Position numbers and translations under genes: made by a program
Assembly (NCBI GenBank): GCA_905221615.1
Contig: CAJNDT010005913.1
Coordinates: 620,001-684,000, forward strand
DNA: 64,000 nt
Direction of reading: 5' to 3'
DNA from: Symbiodinium sp. CCMP2592
Lineage: Eukaryota > Sar > Dinophyceae > Suessiales > Symbiodiniaceae
Part shown: positions 52,357-61,503 of the stretch, piece by piece
Numbering within the stretch: position 1 is the stretch's first letter
How the letters are laid out: each line of letters opens with the position of its first letter
The notes under the pieces: generated by a model
What the model was told of the DNA's origin: nothing
What the model saw: the letters and a program-made list of their open reading frames with translations, nothing else
The model's database searches: none

Positions 52357-53309
52357 TGAACGCGTCGCACACCATTGATACGTCGAGCAACGCTGTTGGT
52401 GCGGTCTCTGTGGTTTCTGTGCGCTCCGAGGACTTGGATGGTGTGTTCGATGTCTTGAAGATGTCACCTATGCGAGTGGGTGAGATCTCGCTGCGGTCTG
52501 TGTTGGGATTGGATGATGCGTTGTTTGCTCGATTCGATGAGCGCACGCTCATGCTGATGCCGCACGGCGGGATCGGGAATACACGCGTGATATCGGAGGC
52601 GCTTGTCGATGTCGGCATTCCGATCCGCAAAGAGTCGGATCTGTTGCGCAAGTATCCTGAGGCTGGAGATATCCATGAAGCGCGAATGCTCGACGCATTA
52701 TCAAAGAGTCCAAGTCCGCTCGCGGTGGATGTGTTGCTCAATCAACCTGAACTCTGGAGAGCTGTCTCCGATGAAGAATCAGTGGAGCGTGGTTCGACGC
52801 TGAGACATCTGATCGCTCCGCCGTTGGTTGTTGCTGTGGGGCGAGCGAATATCGGGAAATCGTCATTGGTCAACGCGCTCGCGGGATCATCGATTGCGAT
52901 GGTGTCGGATCATGCCGGGACTACGAGAGATCACTTAGGAGTGATGCTCGATCTCGCGGGATTGGTCGTTCGTTGGGTGGACACGCCTGGGATTGATGAA
53001 CGCGTGGAAGTGGGGGAAGAGCTGAGTGTGCTTGAGCCTGTGATTCAGCGAGCGGATCTGGTGGTTCATGCGATCGATCATGATGATGCACTTGGAGCAC
53101 TTGATCCACGACTCTCGGCTCATATCGCTGATCAGACGCCGATCATTCGGATCGGGATGCGGAGTGATCTAGGGGACTCGAGATGCTCGACGGAATATCA
53201 GTGCAGCGTGAAATCCGGTGAGGGGATCGATGGTGTGGTCCGCGGGATTCGTGATCGGCTGGTCGATCCAATTGAGCTGAGCACTCCCAAAGCGTGGCGA
53301 TTCTGGTGA
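52356..53309 (+). CDS. Short MnmE-like GTPase lacking the C-terminal Cys motif
   Basis: The N-terminal part (about 15-110) resembles the TrmE folate-binding domain, with ERTLMLMPHGGIGNTRVISE carrying the conserved HGG. A GTPase domain follows directly: G1 GRANIGKSS, G2 TTRD, G3 DTPG and G5-like CSVKSGEGID. G4 reads GMRSD rather than NKxD. MnmE is normally about 450 residues with helical domains around the G domain and a terminal CxGK motif; here there are 317 residues and the chain ends ELSTPKAWRFW. It may be a reduced MnmE partner of MnmG or a paralogue with another role. It is translationally coupled to coaX. Confidence 0.82.
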   Translation: MNASHTIDTSSNAVGAVSVVSVRSEDLDGVFDVLKMSPMRVGEISLRSVLGLDDALFARFDERTLMLMPHGGIGNTRVISEALVDVGIPIRKESDLLRKYPEAGDIHEARMLDALSKSPSPLAVDVLLNQPELWRAVSDEESVERGSTLRHLIAPPLVVAVGRANIGKSSLVNALAGSSIAMVSDHAGTTRDHLGVMLDLAGLVVRWVDTPGIDERVEVGEELSVLEPVIQRADLVVHAIDHDDALGALDPRLSAHIADQTPIIRIGMRSDLGDSRCSTEYQCSVKSGEGIDGVVRGIRDRLVDPIELSTPKAWRFW

Positions 53310-53427
53310 TCCTGACACACAGAGGGCATTTCTGAGCTAATATCTCCCCCCGATTCATGCGATGGTCACTTGAAAGTGACTTATCCACAGGGATCGGTCC
53401 TTTGTCTTGGTTTGATCAGGAAGCACT

Positions 53428-54264
53428 ATGGACGATCGTCAAACAGAAATTCGCGCCGGCGCTGGGTTGGAAGACTCGCGGATCAATAAAGAATTCATCG
53501 ACTTCCTGAACAAGTGGAGCTCGCCGGTGATTCTCGTCATCGCGATTGCGGCTCTGGTCTGGGCAGGACTCGGATGGATGGAACGAAAGAAGATCGAGAA
53601 AATCGATCAAGCGTTTGGTGATCTCCATGCAGCGACTGTTGGTGGGAATCCATCGCCGGCTTCGCTCAACGCACTCGCTGAGGAATACACAGGTGTGAAA
53701 TCGGTTTCGCAGATCGCGAAACTCACCACTGCGGATTTGTACATCTCCGCTTTTGTTCGTGGGGTTCAACCTGGCGCTCAGATTTCTCCTTTGACCGGCG
53801 GACCGCTCGATGAGAACGACGCGCTCGATGATGGTCAGCGTGCGGTCTATCTAGATCAAGCGGATGATCTGGTTCAAGATGTCATCACAACCAACACCGA
53901 TGTGGTCGGCAAAGAAATCTTTGTACTCCACGCACTCGTGCGAGCAGGAGCGATCGATGAGTGCAAGCGTGACTTTGATGCCGCGAAAGCTTCATACGAG
54001 CGTGCGATGGCTGTCGCGAACTCGATCTCGATGCCGGCGCTCGCGAACTACGCGCAGATGCGGATCGATGCGTTGGGATCGTACGATGCGGATTTGACGC
54101 TTCCGAGCCGGGAAGACCTTGTCTCGCTCCCAGGCGAAGAGGTTGAAGAGCTTCCACAAGCGACCGAGGACGCAGATGCGGAATCCGATGTCGAGTCGAG
54201 CGAAGATGAAGATGCTGCAGACGCTGAAACAACTTCTGAAGATTCAGAGTCTGAGTCGCCGTGA
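53428..54264 (+). CDS. Single-pass membrane protein with TPR-like periplasmic part
   Basis: The 278-residue protein has one membrane helix near the N-terminus (SPVILVIAIAALVWAGLGW, about 31-50), then a helical domain with TPR-like character (EIFVLHALVRAGAIDECKRD, FDAAKASYERAMAVANS), similar in outline to YfgM-like proteins. It ends in a highly acidic tail of about 45 residues, almost all Glu, Asp, Ser, Ala and Thr. The function is unknown. Its stop overlaps the next gene as GTGA. Confidence 0.8.
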   Translation: MDDRQTEIRAGAGLEDSRINKEFIDFLNKWSSPVILVIAIAALVWAGLGWMERKKIEKIDQAFGDLHAATVGGNPSPASLNALAEEYTGVKSVSQIAKLTTADLYISAFVRGVQPGAQISPLTGGPLDENDALDDGQRAVYLDQADDLVQDVITTNTDVVGKEIFVLHALVRAGAIDECKRDFDAAKASYERAMAVANSISMPALANYAQMRIDALGSYDADLTLPSREDLVSLPGEEVEELPQATEDADAESDVESSEDEDAADAETTSEDSESESP

Positions 54265-55448
54265 GTGAGTCGGGCGATCAATCCACGCCCGAACAGACAA
54301 CCCCCGACCTGATCCTGCCGGGGGGGAAGGTCGATCCGGATGCGGTCCGATCAGCGTATGACCAAGCACGACAAGAAGGTGATGACGAGTTTCTCGTGCG
54401 CGTTCGATTCGAGATCTCGCGTTCGTCACTGAGTACTCGTCTGGATAAATATCTTACGACTCGTGTGACCTTCATGAGCCGAAACCAACTGCAGAACCTC
54501 ATGGCAGACGGTGGGGCGACGGTCAACGGCAAGACCGCCAAACCCTCTACGAAACTCAAAGACGGCGACACGATCGAGCTGGTGATTCCGCCTCCACCTT
54601 CTGGTGAGATCGAACCCGATCCGATCCCGCTCGATGTAATGTACGAGGATGAGCATATTTTGGTGCTTAACAAGCAGCCTGACATTATTGTGCATCCAGC
54701 GCGTGCAGAGAATCGGGGAACGATGCTCAACGCACTTGTGCATCACTTCCAGACCAACTCCAGCGGCGAGTTGTCCTCCGTCGGCGAGGAATACGCGCGT
54801 CCCGGCGTGGTCCATCGGCTCGATCGAAATACATCAGGGTGCATCGTGTTTGCGAAAACCGATCAGGCGCACTGGCAGATGGGCAAGCAGTTCGAGGATC
54901 GCAAGGTGGATAAGCGATACCTGGCGCTGGTGCAGGGGTGGGTAGAACCTGATGAGCAGATGATCGATCTGCCGCTGGGGCCACACCTGTCGCGTGCGAA
55001 GGGTGCTCGCGAGAAGCGGGTCGTGCGGTTTGATGATCTGGGAAAGCCGAGCAAGACGGTGTGCCGGGTTCGCGAGCGGTACGAGCTGCCTGCTCTGGGA
55101 CACAAGCATGTGTCGCGCCGGTATTCACTGGTCGAGCTGGAACTGATGACGGGGCGGACTCATCAGATCCGTGTGCATCTGTCGCATATCGGGTACCCGA
55201 TCGTGGGGGATGATCTGTATCGGGGGAAGCCATTGATGGACGAGGACAGCAACCCGTTGATCGAGCGCCAAGCGCTCCACGCGGCGTTGCTCGCGTTTAC
55301 GCATCCGATCAACCATGAGCCGATCGCGTTTGTCGCGCCGGTGCGGGATGAGATGCTGGAATGCATCCGCTATCTGCGCGAGCACGGCGAGCCCAAAGCG
55401 GTGCATGTCGAGGGCACGGTGCCGATGGTTCGGCTCGGATTAGACTGA
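54261..55448 (+). CDS. RluA-family RNA pseudouridine synthase
   Basis: RluA enzymes convert uridine to pseudouridine in rRNA or tRNA. The 395-residue protein has an S4 RNA-binding domain (TRLDKYLTTRVTFMSRNQLQ, NLMADGGATVNGK) and the catalytic domain. The Asp motif is in VVHRLDRNTSGCIVFAKTD, followed by LELMTGRTHQIRVHLSHIGY and PIVGDDLYRGK. The S4 domain and length fit RluD or RluC rather than RluA; the exact target base is not predictable. The GTG start overlaps the upstream stop by 4 bases. The 3' end overlaps the convergent ogt gene by 9 bases. Confidence 0.92.
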   Translation: MSESGDQSTPEQTTPDLILPGGKVDPDAVRSAYDQARQEGDDEFLVRVRFEISRSSLSTRLDKYLTTRVTFMSRNQLQNLMADGGATVNGKTAKPSTKLKDGDTIELVIPPPPSGEIEPDPIPLDVMYEDEHILVLNKQPDIIVHPARAENRGTMLNALVHHFQTNSSGELSSVGEEYARPGVVHRLDRNTSGCIVFAKTDQAHWQMGKQFEDRKVDKRYLALVQGWVEPDEQMIDLPLGPHLSRAKGAREKRVVRFDDLGKPSKTVCRVRERYELPALGHKHVSRRYSLVELELMTGRTHQIRVHLSHIGYPIVGDDLYRGKPLMDEDSNPLIERQALHAALLAFTHPINHEPIAFVAPVRDEMLECIRYLREHGEPKAVHVEGTVPMVRLGLD

Positions 55449-55991
55449 TGCGGTTTCTTTAGAAGACTGGGTAAAGAGCCCGTGCGAGGAGTGGGTTGCT
55501 TCGTGATCAAGGAGCCAGCGTTTGCGAGGGAGTCCTCCGCCGTAGCCGTGGAGGGTTCCGTCGGCGGCGATGACACGATGACAAGGCACGACGATGCTGA
55601 CGCGGTTCTGACCATTGGCGAGTCCGACGGCGCGAGCGCCGCCTGGATTGTCGAGTCGGGTCGCGAGCTGCCCATAGGAGATGGTTTCTCCGAACGGGAT
55701 GTCGACGAGCGCGTTCCAGACTTTGGTCTGCCACTCCGATCCGGGACAGTCGAGGGGGACCGTGAATCTCGTGAGCTCGCCCTTGAAGTATCCATTGAGC
55801 TCGGACTCGAGTTGATCGAGGAGCGGGTGATCGCCCTCGATCATCTTCGTGTCAAACGCGGCTTCGAGTTCAGACTGTTCCCGCTGCGCACGCTCGGGGG
55901 ATCCCATCTCGAGCAGGCAGATGCCGCGGTCGGTGGTCGCGGCTCGCAGGGGGCTGATGGGGGATTGGATGATGCGGCTGATCAGGGTCAT
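55440..55991 (-). CDS. ogt: Methylated-DNA-protein-cysteine methyltransferase
   Basis: Ogt repairs O6-methylguanine by moving the methyl group onto its own cysteine. The 183-residue protein has the motif VSIVVPCHRVI (acceptor Cys 137), the recognition helix region PFGETISYGQLATRL and GARAVGLANGQNRV. The ATG at 55991 is chosen because an upstream frame would run into a palindrome at 56005-56035. It overlaps the RluA-like gene at the 3' end. Confidence 0.93.
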   Translation of the reverse strand: MTLISRIIQSPISPLRAATTDRGICLLEMGSPERAQREQSELEAAFDTKMIEGDHPLLDQLESELNGYFKGELTRFTVPLDCPGSEWQTKVWNALVDIPFGETISYGQLATRLDNPGGARAVGLANGQNRVSIVVPCHRVIAADGTLHGYGGGLPRKRWLLDHEATHSSHGLFTQSSKETASV

Positions 55992-56004
55992 GCATATAGC
56001 ATAT

Positions 56005-56035
56005 CCGCCCGGCATACAGAGTGCATGCCGGGCGG
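56005..56035. terminator. Strong palindrome between ogt and the gene upstream
   Basis: CCGCCCGGCAT (56005-56015) and ATGCCGGGCGG (56025-56035) form an 11-bp perfect stem with a 9-base loop. No T run follows on either strand, so termination is plausible but not certain. Confidence 0.5.
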
Positions 56036-56058
56036 AGCTTTGTATCCCGAGGGAGTGA

Positions 56059-56430
56059 TTAGTTTGCCTTGCATGTCTCGCATGATGAATCCTTGCTGGA
56101 TTCTTGCTGACGATTCATGTTCGGTGTGATCGCGGCGCGTGCGAACTTCTTGCTCACCTTCGCGAGAGCGACGGTTCGCGTATCGATCACCGAGGTTCGC
56201 TTCTGGTAGTTTTTGACCACTACGAACGGGAGATTCACGGCGACCACGATCCGAGGGAGCTCAGTCTCGTCCGGGCGCATGTCCAGACGACTGATCATCG
56301 GCGCGGTATTCCCTTCCATCGGATTGACCGCGTGGAGGAACTCCCGCTTCTCGTGGAGGACCATCACATAGGTCCCGGGGAGGATGTCTTCGGGCGCGAG
56401 TGAACGCGCCATGATAACTTGTGCGTTCAT
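56059..56430 (-). CDS. Unknown small protein preceded by a leader ORF
   Basis: The 123-residue protein is not recognised. It appears beta-rich (TYVMVLHEKREFLHAVNPME, LPRIVVAVNLPFVVVKNYQK), with a basic region and a terminal CETCKAN. GGAG seven bases before the ATG at 56430 is a good ribosome site. Upstream on the same strand are a 30-codon ORF and overlapping hairpins, so its expression may be regulated. No membrane segment or signal peptide. Confidence 0.7.
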   Translation of the reverse strand: MNAQVIMARSLAPEDILPGTYVMVLHEKREFLHAVNPMEGNTAPMISRLDMRPDETELPRIVVAVNLPFVVVKNYQKRTSVIDTRTVALAKVSKKFARAAITPNMNRQQESSKDSSCETCKAN

Positions 56431-56490
56431 GATGAACTCCTGGCGCAATAGATAAGTGATCCGCGCAACACCGCGACGGAACGATGAATG

Positions 56491-56574
56491 TCAACACACG
56501 CGTGCGTGTTGATCAAAACTAAGCCGGGTAAATATGCATTGGCTGCCGGGCAGACCACGCCCGGCGTGTGGTCA
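56491..56574 (-). promoter_or_regulatory. Overlapping hairpins between leader ORF and unknown gene
   Basis: Two stems are mutually exclusive: GACCAC/GTGGTC (56553-56573), which begins within the leader stop codon, and GCCGGGC/GCCCGGC (56545-56565). A third stem, TCAACAC/GTGTTGA, lies at 56491-56512. The layout recalls translation-linked control, but no T run follows, so simple attenuation is not shown. Confidence 0.45.
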
Positions 56575-56664
56575 ACCCATGTGTCCACAAGCAAAGTCAG
56601 ACCAGTCATACCGCTGGCGCTTCGCTTGTTTGTGTTCAATGCCTGATGAAATCAGGAAAAGCAT
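56572..56664 (-). CDS. 30-residue possible leader peptide
   Basis: ATG at 56664 with AAGGAG about six bases upstream begins a 30-codon ORF: MLFLISSGIEHKQAKRQRYD then WSDFACGHMG. It ends at TGA 56572-56574, which overlaps the first of two alternative hairpins. It could be a leader peptide or a small protein; its composition gives no clear amino-acid sensor run. Confidence 0.5.
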   Translation of the reverse strand: MLFLISSGIEHKQAKRQRYDWSDFACGHMG

Positions 56665-56778
56665 GAGGACTCCTTTCAAACTTCGCACAACGCAAAGTTC
56701 AGTGGAGAGAGTTGTTGGTCTCTCAATTAAGGAAGTCAATGGTTTGACTCATAAAGTTATTGCAACAATTCTGAACAC

Positions 56779-58188
56779 TTATCCGATGCGTTCTTGTCCG
56801 TTCATGTACGGGCGTAGCGCTTCGGGGACGGTGATCGAGCCGTCGGCGTTTTGGTACATCTCGATGATCGGGATCAGGATGCGAGGAGATGCGGCGACGG
56901 TGTTGTTGAGGGAGTGGCAGAAGGTGGTCGCGCCTTTGCCTTTCTCTCCTCCGGCGCGGTAGCGCATGTTGAGGCGTCGGCACTGGAAGTCGTAGAGTCG
57001 GCTCGCGCTGTGGGTTTCTCCGAACTCTCCGGTTGGGACTCCGTTGTCGTCCTCGTCGCCGCGTGAGGGCATCCAGCATTCGATGTCGATCATGTCGGCG
57101 TTCTTCACGCCAAGATCACCTGTGCAGCACTGGAGCAATCGGTGGGGGAGTCCGAGGGATTTGAGGAGGTGCTCGACGAACCCCATCATGTCCTTGTGGT
57201 GTTGGCGCGATTTGGATTCATCCGCGACGTCGATCACGACTTGCTCGACCTTGTCGAACTGGTGGATGCGGTACAAACCTGCTGTGTCTTTGCCAGCTGC
57301 TCCCGCTTCTCTGCGGAAGCAGGTCGAGACGGTGACGTACTTGAGTGGCAGGTTTGCTTCGTCGATGATCTCGTCTTGGTGGAGTCCCATGAGTCCGACT
57401 TCGCCTGTGCCTGTCAGGTACATGTCTTGTCCACCGCCGCGTCCTTCTTCGTTGACCTGGTAGGACTGGTCTTTGCCTCCTGGGAAGAATCCTGTGCCGA
57501 TCATTGCTTGTTCGCGCACGAGGACAGGGACGCTCATCGGGGTGAAGCCGTTCTCGTTGGTCATCGTGTCGATCGCGTAGCGGAGGATCGCTTGGTGGAG
57601 CTTCATGCCGTCGCCGCTGAGGATGTACGAGCGTGATCCCGCGATCTTGACGCCTCGAGGGAAGTCGACGAGATTGTGCATCTCGCAGAGCTCGATGTGC
57701 GACTTGGGAGCGAAGCCTTTGTTCTGTTCGAAGGTCTTGTCCCAGTCCCAGCCATCGGGCGCCCAGCGGGAGATCTCGACGTTGTCGTCGCTTGTGCTTC
57801 CTACTGGGACATCATCATCCGGGGGGAGCGGGATCGCGAGTAACAACTCATTGAGTGCTGGCTCGATCTGCGCGATCTGTTCGTCCAGTGCGGTGATCTG
57901 GTCCTTGAGTTTCGCGGGTGCTTCTTTGATCTCCGCGATCTGCGCTTCGATGCTCGGCTTGTCGGCGTCGCTGGCGCCTTTGAGCTGTCCCATGAGCTGA
58001 CCGATCTTTGGACCGGTTTCTTTCGAGAGCTTCTTTTGCTCTGAGCGCAGTGCTTCTTGCTCGCTCTGGAGCGAGCGTCGTTGCTCGTCGAGTTTGAGCA
58101 GTTGATCGATGTCAACTGTGTAGTTTTTCTTGGCGCAGCCGTCTTTGAAACGCTGGGGATTGTCACGCAATGCTTTGAGGTCGATCAT
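56779..58188 (-). CDS. serS: Seryl-tRNA synthetase
   Basis: SerS charges tRNA-Ser. The 469-residue protein has the N-terminal tRNA-binding coiled coil (LQSEQEALRSEQKKLSKETG, region 35-110) and the class II catalytic core. Motif 2 is in CFRREAGAAGKDTAGLYRIH and motif 3 in ASPRILIPIIEMYQNADGS, ending in VPEALRPYMNGQE. It is slightly longer than the usual 425-430 residues. The start is the ATG at 58188 (MIDLKALRDN), the standard N-terminus; longer frames upstream are not conserved. Confidence 0.96.
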   Translation of the reverse strand: MIDLKALRDNPQRFKDGCAKKNYTVDIDQLLKLDEQRRSLQSEQEALRSEQKKLSKETGPKIGQLMGQLKGASDADKPSIEAQIAEIKEAPAKLKDQITALDEQIAQIEPALNELLLAIPLPPDDDVPVGSTSDDNVEISRWAPDGWDWDKTFEQNKGFAPKSHIELCEMHNLVDFPRGVKIAGSRSYILSGDGMKLHQAILRYAIDTMTNENGFTPMSVPVLVREQAMIGTGFFPGGKDQSYQVNEEGRGGGQDMYLTGTGEVGLMGLHQDEIIDEANLPLKYVTVSTCFRREAGAAGKDTAGLYRIHQFDKVEQVVIDVADESKSRQHHKDMMGFVEHLLKSLGLPHRLLQCCTGDLGVKNADMIDIECWMPSRGDEDDNGVPTGEFGETHSASRLYDFQCRRLNMRYRAGGEKGKGATTFCHSLNNTVAASPRILIPIIEMYQNADGSITVPEALRPYMNGQERIG

Positions 58189-58266
58189 GGTCCGAGAGTG
58201 TAGGTCTTGGGGCAGCAAATGGGGTTTTTGGCGGCAGACTTCATGGAATCGTTGTATGATCGGAAT

Positions 58267-58647
58267 ATGGAATACGCGCCGATCGCGCCAACCTGGTTTG
58301 TGCTCCCGCTCGCGATGATCGCGTTGCTGGTGGTTGCGGCGCATATGATCGTCCTCCGAGAGCACGCGATCGGGAAGATGCCTGAGTCCAGACGACAGAT
58401 CCGGATGATGACAGGATGGATCATGATGTTCACGATCCCACTCACGGCTTACGGATTCGGGATCGTGACTCCGGCTCAGGAGCAGGAGTTCATCTACTCG
58501 TGGTCCTGCATCGTCGGACTGCTGGGACTGATCGTGCTCATGGCATGCGTCGATGCACTCAACTCGCTCCGGCTCGCGAAGGTCCAGCGCAAGGCACTCC
58601 GCGATGAGATATTCAAGCTCATGGAACAATCGGAGCGGGCGGGATGA
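58267..58647 (+). CDS. Small membrane protein upstream of lpxK
   Basis: The 126-residue protein has three hydrophobic segments (WFVLPLAMIALLVVAAHMIV, MTGWIMMFTIPLTAYGFGIV, WSCIVGLLGLIVLMACVDAL) and a charged C-terminal helix. The family is not recognised. The ATG at 58267 is chosen among several in-frame starts (58219, 58243) without a strong ribosome site. Its stop overlaps the lpxK ATG (ATGA), so the two are translationally coupled and it may serve the envelope. Confidence 0.7.
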   Translation: MEYAPIAPTWFVLPLAMIALLVVAAHMIVLREHAIGKMPESRRQIRMMTGWIMMFTIPLTAYGFGIVTPAQEQEFIYSWSCIVGLLGLIVLMACVDALNSLRLAKVQRKALRDEIFKLMEQSERAG

Positions 58648-59693
58648 TTCCAGAACACCGCCCGACTCGGCTGCCTGTGTTCTTGGCGTCTGCACTCTCA
58701 AAGCTCTATACGATCGGGATCAATCATCAGAATCGGAAGTACGATCGAGGGATCGGTGTGACCACGCTGGATCGTCCGGTGATTTCCGTCGGGAATCTCT
58801 CTACTGGTGGGACTGGAAAGACTCCCGTCGTTCAGCATGTCGTCCGCACGCTGATGGAGCAAGGACATCACCCCGCGATCGCGATGCGTGGATACAAGGC
58901 AAAGCCTGGTCAGTTGAGCGATGAGGAACGAGAGCACTCGTCTGCTCTCGTAGGTGTTCCCATAGTCGCTCAGCCGGATCGAGCTTCTGGCTTGCAGGAG
59001 CTGTTTGCAAGCGAGCGTGGGGAACAGATCGATTGTGTTGTGCTCGATGATGGCTTTCAGCATCGCAAGATCGCACGGGACCTGGACATCGTTTTAATTG
59101 ATGCGTCACGACCACCAAGCCGTGATGCGTTGCTGCCATTGGGATTTCTTCGTGAAAGTGCTGAGTCGCTCTCGCGTGCGGATGTGATTTTGATCACGCA
59201 CTCGGAGATGGTTGAGCAAAGCGAGCTTGGTATGCTGCGTGGGTGGATTGAGTCGAACACCAATCATGATCCCTTGGTGGTCGTCGGAGAGCACGCGTGG
59301 AGTTCTGTTGATCAGCATGATCCTGATGGTCAGATCACAAGCTGTCCAGTTGAGATACTCAAAGATCAGCGGGTAGCAATCTTGACTGGAATTGGTCATC
59401 CAGAGTCGTTTGCCGAGATGGCTGTCTCATCAGGAGCGCATGTATTGCATCGATGTGATCGTCCGGATCACGAAGAATTTTCCATTGCCGTGCTTGAACA
59501 GTTTGTGAGAGATGCTCGATCTGCGGACGCGATCTTGATGACCATGAAGGATTGGTGTCGGCTGGAATCTTCGGGGATCGGGGCAAATTGGCAAAGTGGA
59601 CTTCCAGTCTATTTGCCGAGATTGGACATCAACTTCAGAAGCGCTGGTGAACAGTTTCATCGTGCGTGTATTGAAGCTGTTGCATCCCGATAA
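58644..59693 (+). CDS. lpxK: Tetraacyldisaccharide 4'-kinase (lipid A synthesis)
   Basis: LpxK phosphorylates the lipid A disaccharide at the 4' position on the inner membrane. The 349-residue protein has the P-loop VGNLSTGGTGKTPVVQ, AIAMRGYKAKPG, VVLDDGFQHRKIARDLDIVL and LPLGFLRESAESLSRADVIL, all family motifs. Its presence shows that the organism makes lipid A, hence an LPS outer membrane. It is coupled to the upstream membrane protein by a 4-base overlap. Confidence 0.94.
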   Translation: MIPEHRPTRLPVFLASALSKLYTIGINHQNRKYDRGIGVTTLDRPVISVGNLSTGGTGKTPVVQHVVRTLMEQGHHPAIAMRGYKAKPGQLSDEEREHSSALVGVPIVAQPDRASGLQELFASERGEQIDCVVLDDGFQHRKIARDLDIVLIDASRPPSRDALLPLGFLRESAESLSRADVILITHSEMVEQSELGMLRGWIESNTNHDPLVVVGEHAWSSVDQHDPDGQITSCPVEILKDQRVAILTGIGHPESFAEMAVSSGAHVLHRCDRPDHEEFSIAVLEQFVRDARSADAILMTMKDWCRLESSGIGANWQSGLPVYLPRLDINFRSAGEQFHRACIEAVASR

Positions 59694-59850
59694 AAAACGC
59701 CATTTTTATGGCAGCAGAGCAGTTACTGGGCCAAAATAACCATGCGCAGTGTTAGGTATGCCTAGCATTGTGGATACAGAATCTCGCACCCTCGCGGAGG
59801 GCGTTCCGCATAGGACATAAGGTCCCCAAACCTAACTGGAGCACGAGGAC

Positions 59851-61467
59851 ATGAAAAATCGTAAAGGTCTCAGAACTTCGATCATGCTCGCCGCAGGCAT
59901 CGGCCTTGCAGCGACCCTGATCGGCTGTAACTCAACAACCACTCGCACTGAGCGTGCTGATGATCACCACGGCGGCATTGACCTGACCGGCGCTGATGAA
60001 ACAAACGCACCGGCAACCACCCAGCGTCCACGCACCACTTCGTGGGGCTACTACTCGCCATCGCTCAACGATGGTGAGACCATGGCACGCATGGCGTTCC
60101 CAACCGGCGAAATCCGCACCAGCGCGATCCTCCTTCACCAGGTCATGCCTGGTGAAGTGGTCCGCGGCCAAGACTTTGATTTCACTTACCATGTTACCAA
60201 CCTGACCAGCTCCGAGCTGCAGAATGTGATCGTTTCGCTCAACTCCAAGAGCAATCTTGAAATCTCCGAGTCCGATCCAAGCGCCAGCAACAGCGGTGGC
60301 GACATGATCTGGGCACTCGGCAACTTCGCTCCGAAGGAAACCAAGATCATCACCCTTACCGGCGTCGCGAATGAAGTCGGTCAGGCATCGGACTGCATCA
60401 CTGTTTCCTACAACAACTTCCTCTGTGCATCGCTCAATGTTGTTGAGCCTGCACTGGCACTCACCAAGACCGCGACCGAGCGTGCACTCAAGTGTGACGA
60501 GATCGTGTTCCGCTTCACTGTGAAGAACACCGGTACTGGTGCAGCAAACAATGTCGTGATCACCGACACCCTCCCAGAGGGCGTCGCGATGGCCAACGGC
60601 AGCCGCAATGTCAACATCCCAGTCGGTACGCTCGCTTCGGGTGAGTCCAAGACCTACGAGGTCAAGGCGATGGCATCCGATACCGGCACCTTCCGCAACA
60701 CTGCGAACGCAACTGCAGATGGTGGACTCTCGGCAGAGTCCGGCTCGACCAGCACCGTCATCGTTGCTCCAGAGCTCGCGCTCTCCTCGGAGTGTTCAGA
60801 AACTCAGTTCCTTGGTCGTAACATGACCTTCGGATACACCCTTGAGAATGTTGGTAGCGGCGAAGCTGCGACCACAACCGCATCGGCAACCATCCCAGCA
60901 GGCACCTCGCTCGTTCGTGCTTCAGAAGGCGGCCGAGTTTCGGGTAACCGCGTTGTCTGGGACTTCGGTACCCTCGCGAAGGGCGCTGAGCGTGACTTCT
61001 CGATCACCGTCCTTGCTTCCGACGCAGGCGAGTACACCTCGTCGGCAGTCGCCAACGCTTCGTGTGCTGAGTCTGTTGAAGATTCCTGCACTTCCGGTGT
61101 CAAGGGTATCCCAGCGGTCCTCCTCGAAGTGGTCGACATCACTGACCCAGTCGAGGTCGGCGGACAGACCACTTATGTGATCACTGTCACCAACCAGGGT
61201 TCGGCTGAGGACACCAACGTCCGCGTCGTCGCGACCCTCCCAGACGAGCAGGCATATGTTGGTTCGACTGGTACCACCGCTGGTACTGTCAACGGTCAGC
61301 GCATCTCCTTCAGCCCAGTCGGAACCCTCGAGGTCGGCGGGGTTGCATCGTGGCGCATCACCGTCCGTGCTGACGGAGCTGGCGATGTCCGCTTCCGTCT
61401 GGAAATGACCTCGGACAACCTGACCAGCCCGGTTATCGAAACCGAAGCAACGAACCTGTACGAGTAA
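59851..61467 (+). CDS. DUF11/OmcB-like repeat lipoprotein
   Basis: The 538-residue protein has a lipoprotein signal (IMLAAGIGLAATLIGC) and then three or four DUF11-type beta-sandwich repeats: FTYHVTNLTSSELQNVIVSL, FRFTVKNTGTGAANNVVITD (followed by TLPEGV), FGYTLENVGSGEAATTTASA and YVITVTNQGSAEDTNVRVVA. This family includes the chlamydial cysteine-rich outer membrane protein OmcB. Here there are six further Cys, mostly between repeats, that could form disulfides. Codons strongly prefer C-ending forms unlike neighbouring genes, and a strong terminator follows, both suggesting high expression. It may be a structural envelope protein. Confidence 0.88.
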   Translation: MKNRKGLRTSIMLAAGIGLAATLIGCNSTTTRTERADDHHGGIDLTGADETNAPATTQRPRTTSWGYYSPSLNDGETMARMAFPTGEIRTSAILLHQVMPGEVVRGQDFDFTYHVTNLTSSELQNVIVSLNSKSNLEISESDPSASNSGGDMIWALGNFAPKETKIITLTGVANEVGQASDCITVSYNNFLCASLNVVEPALALTKTATERALKCDEIVFRFTVKNTGTGAANNVVITDTLPEGVAMANGSRNVNIPVGTLASGESKTYEVKAMASDTGTFRNTANATADGGLSAESGSTSTVIVAPELALSSECSETQFLGRNMTFGYTLENVGSGEAATTTASATIPAGTSLVRASEGGRVSGNRVVWDFGTLAKGAERDFSITVLASDAGEYTSSAVANASCAESVEDSCTSGVKGIPAVLLEVVDITDPVEVGGQTTYVITVTNQGSAEDTNVRVVATLPDEQAYVGSTGTTAGTVNGQRISFSPVGTLEVGGVASWRITVRADGAGDVRFRLEMTSDNLTSPVIETEATNLYE

Positions 61468-61503
61468 GCTCAACAGGATCGACTCAGGTCATCTGACCCT
61501 CTC

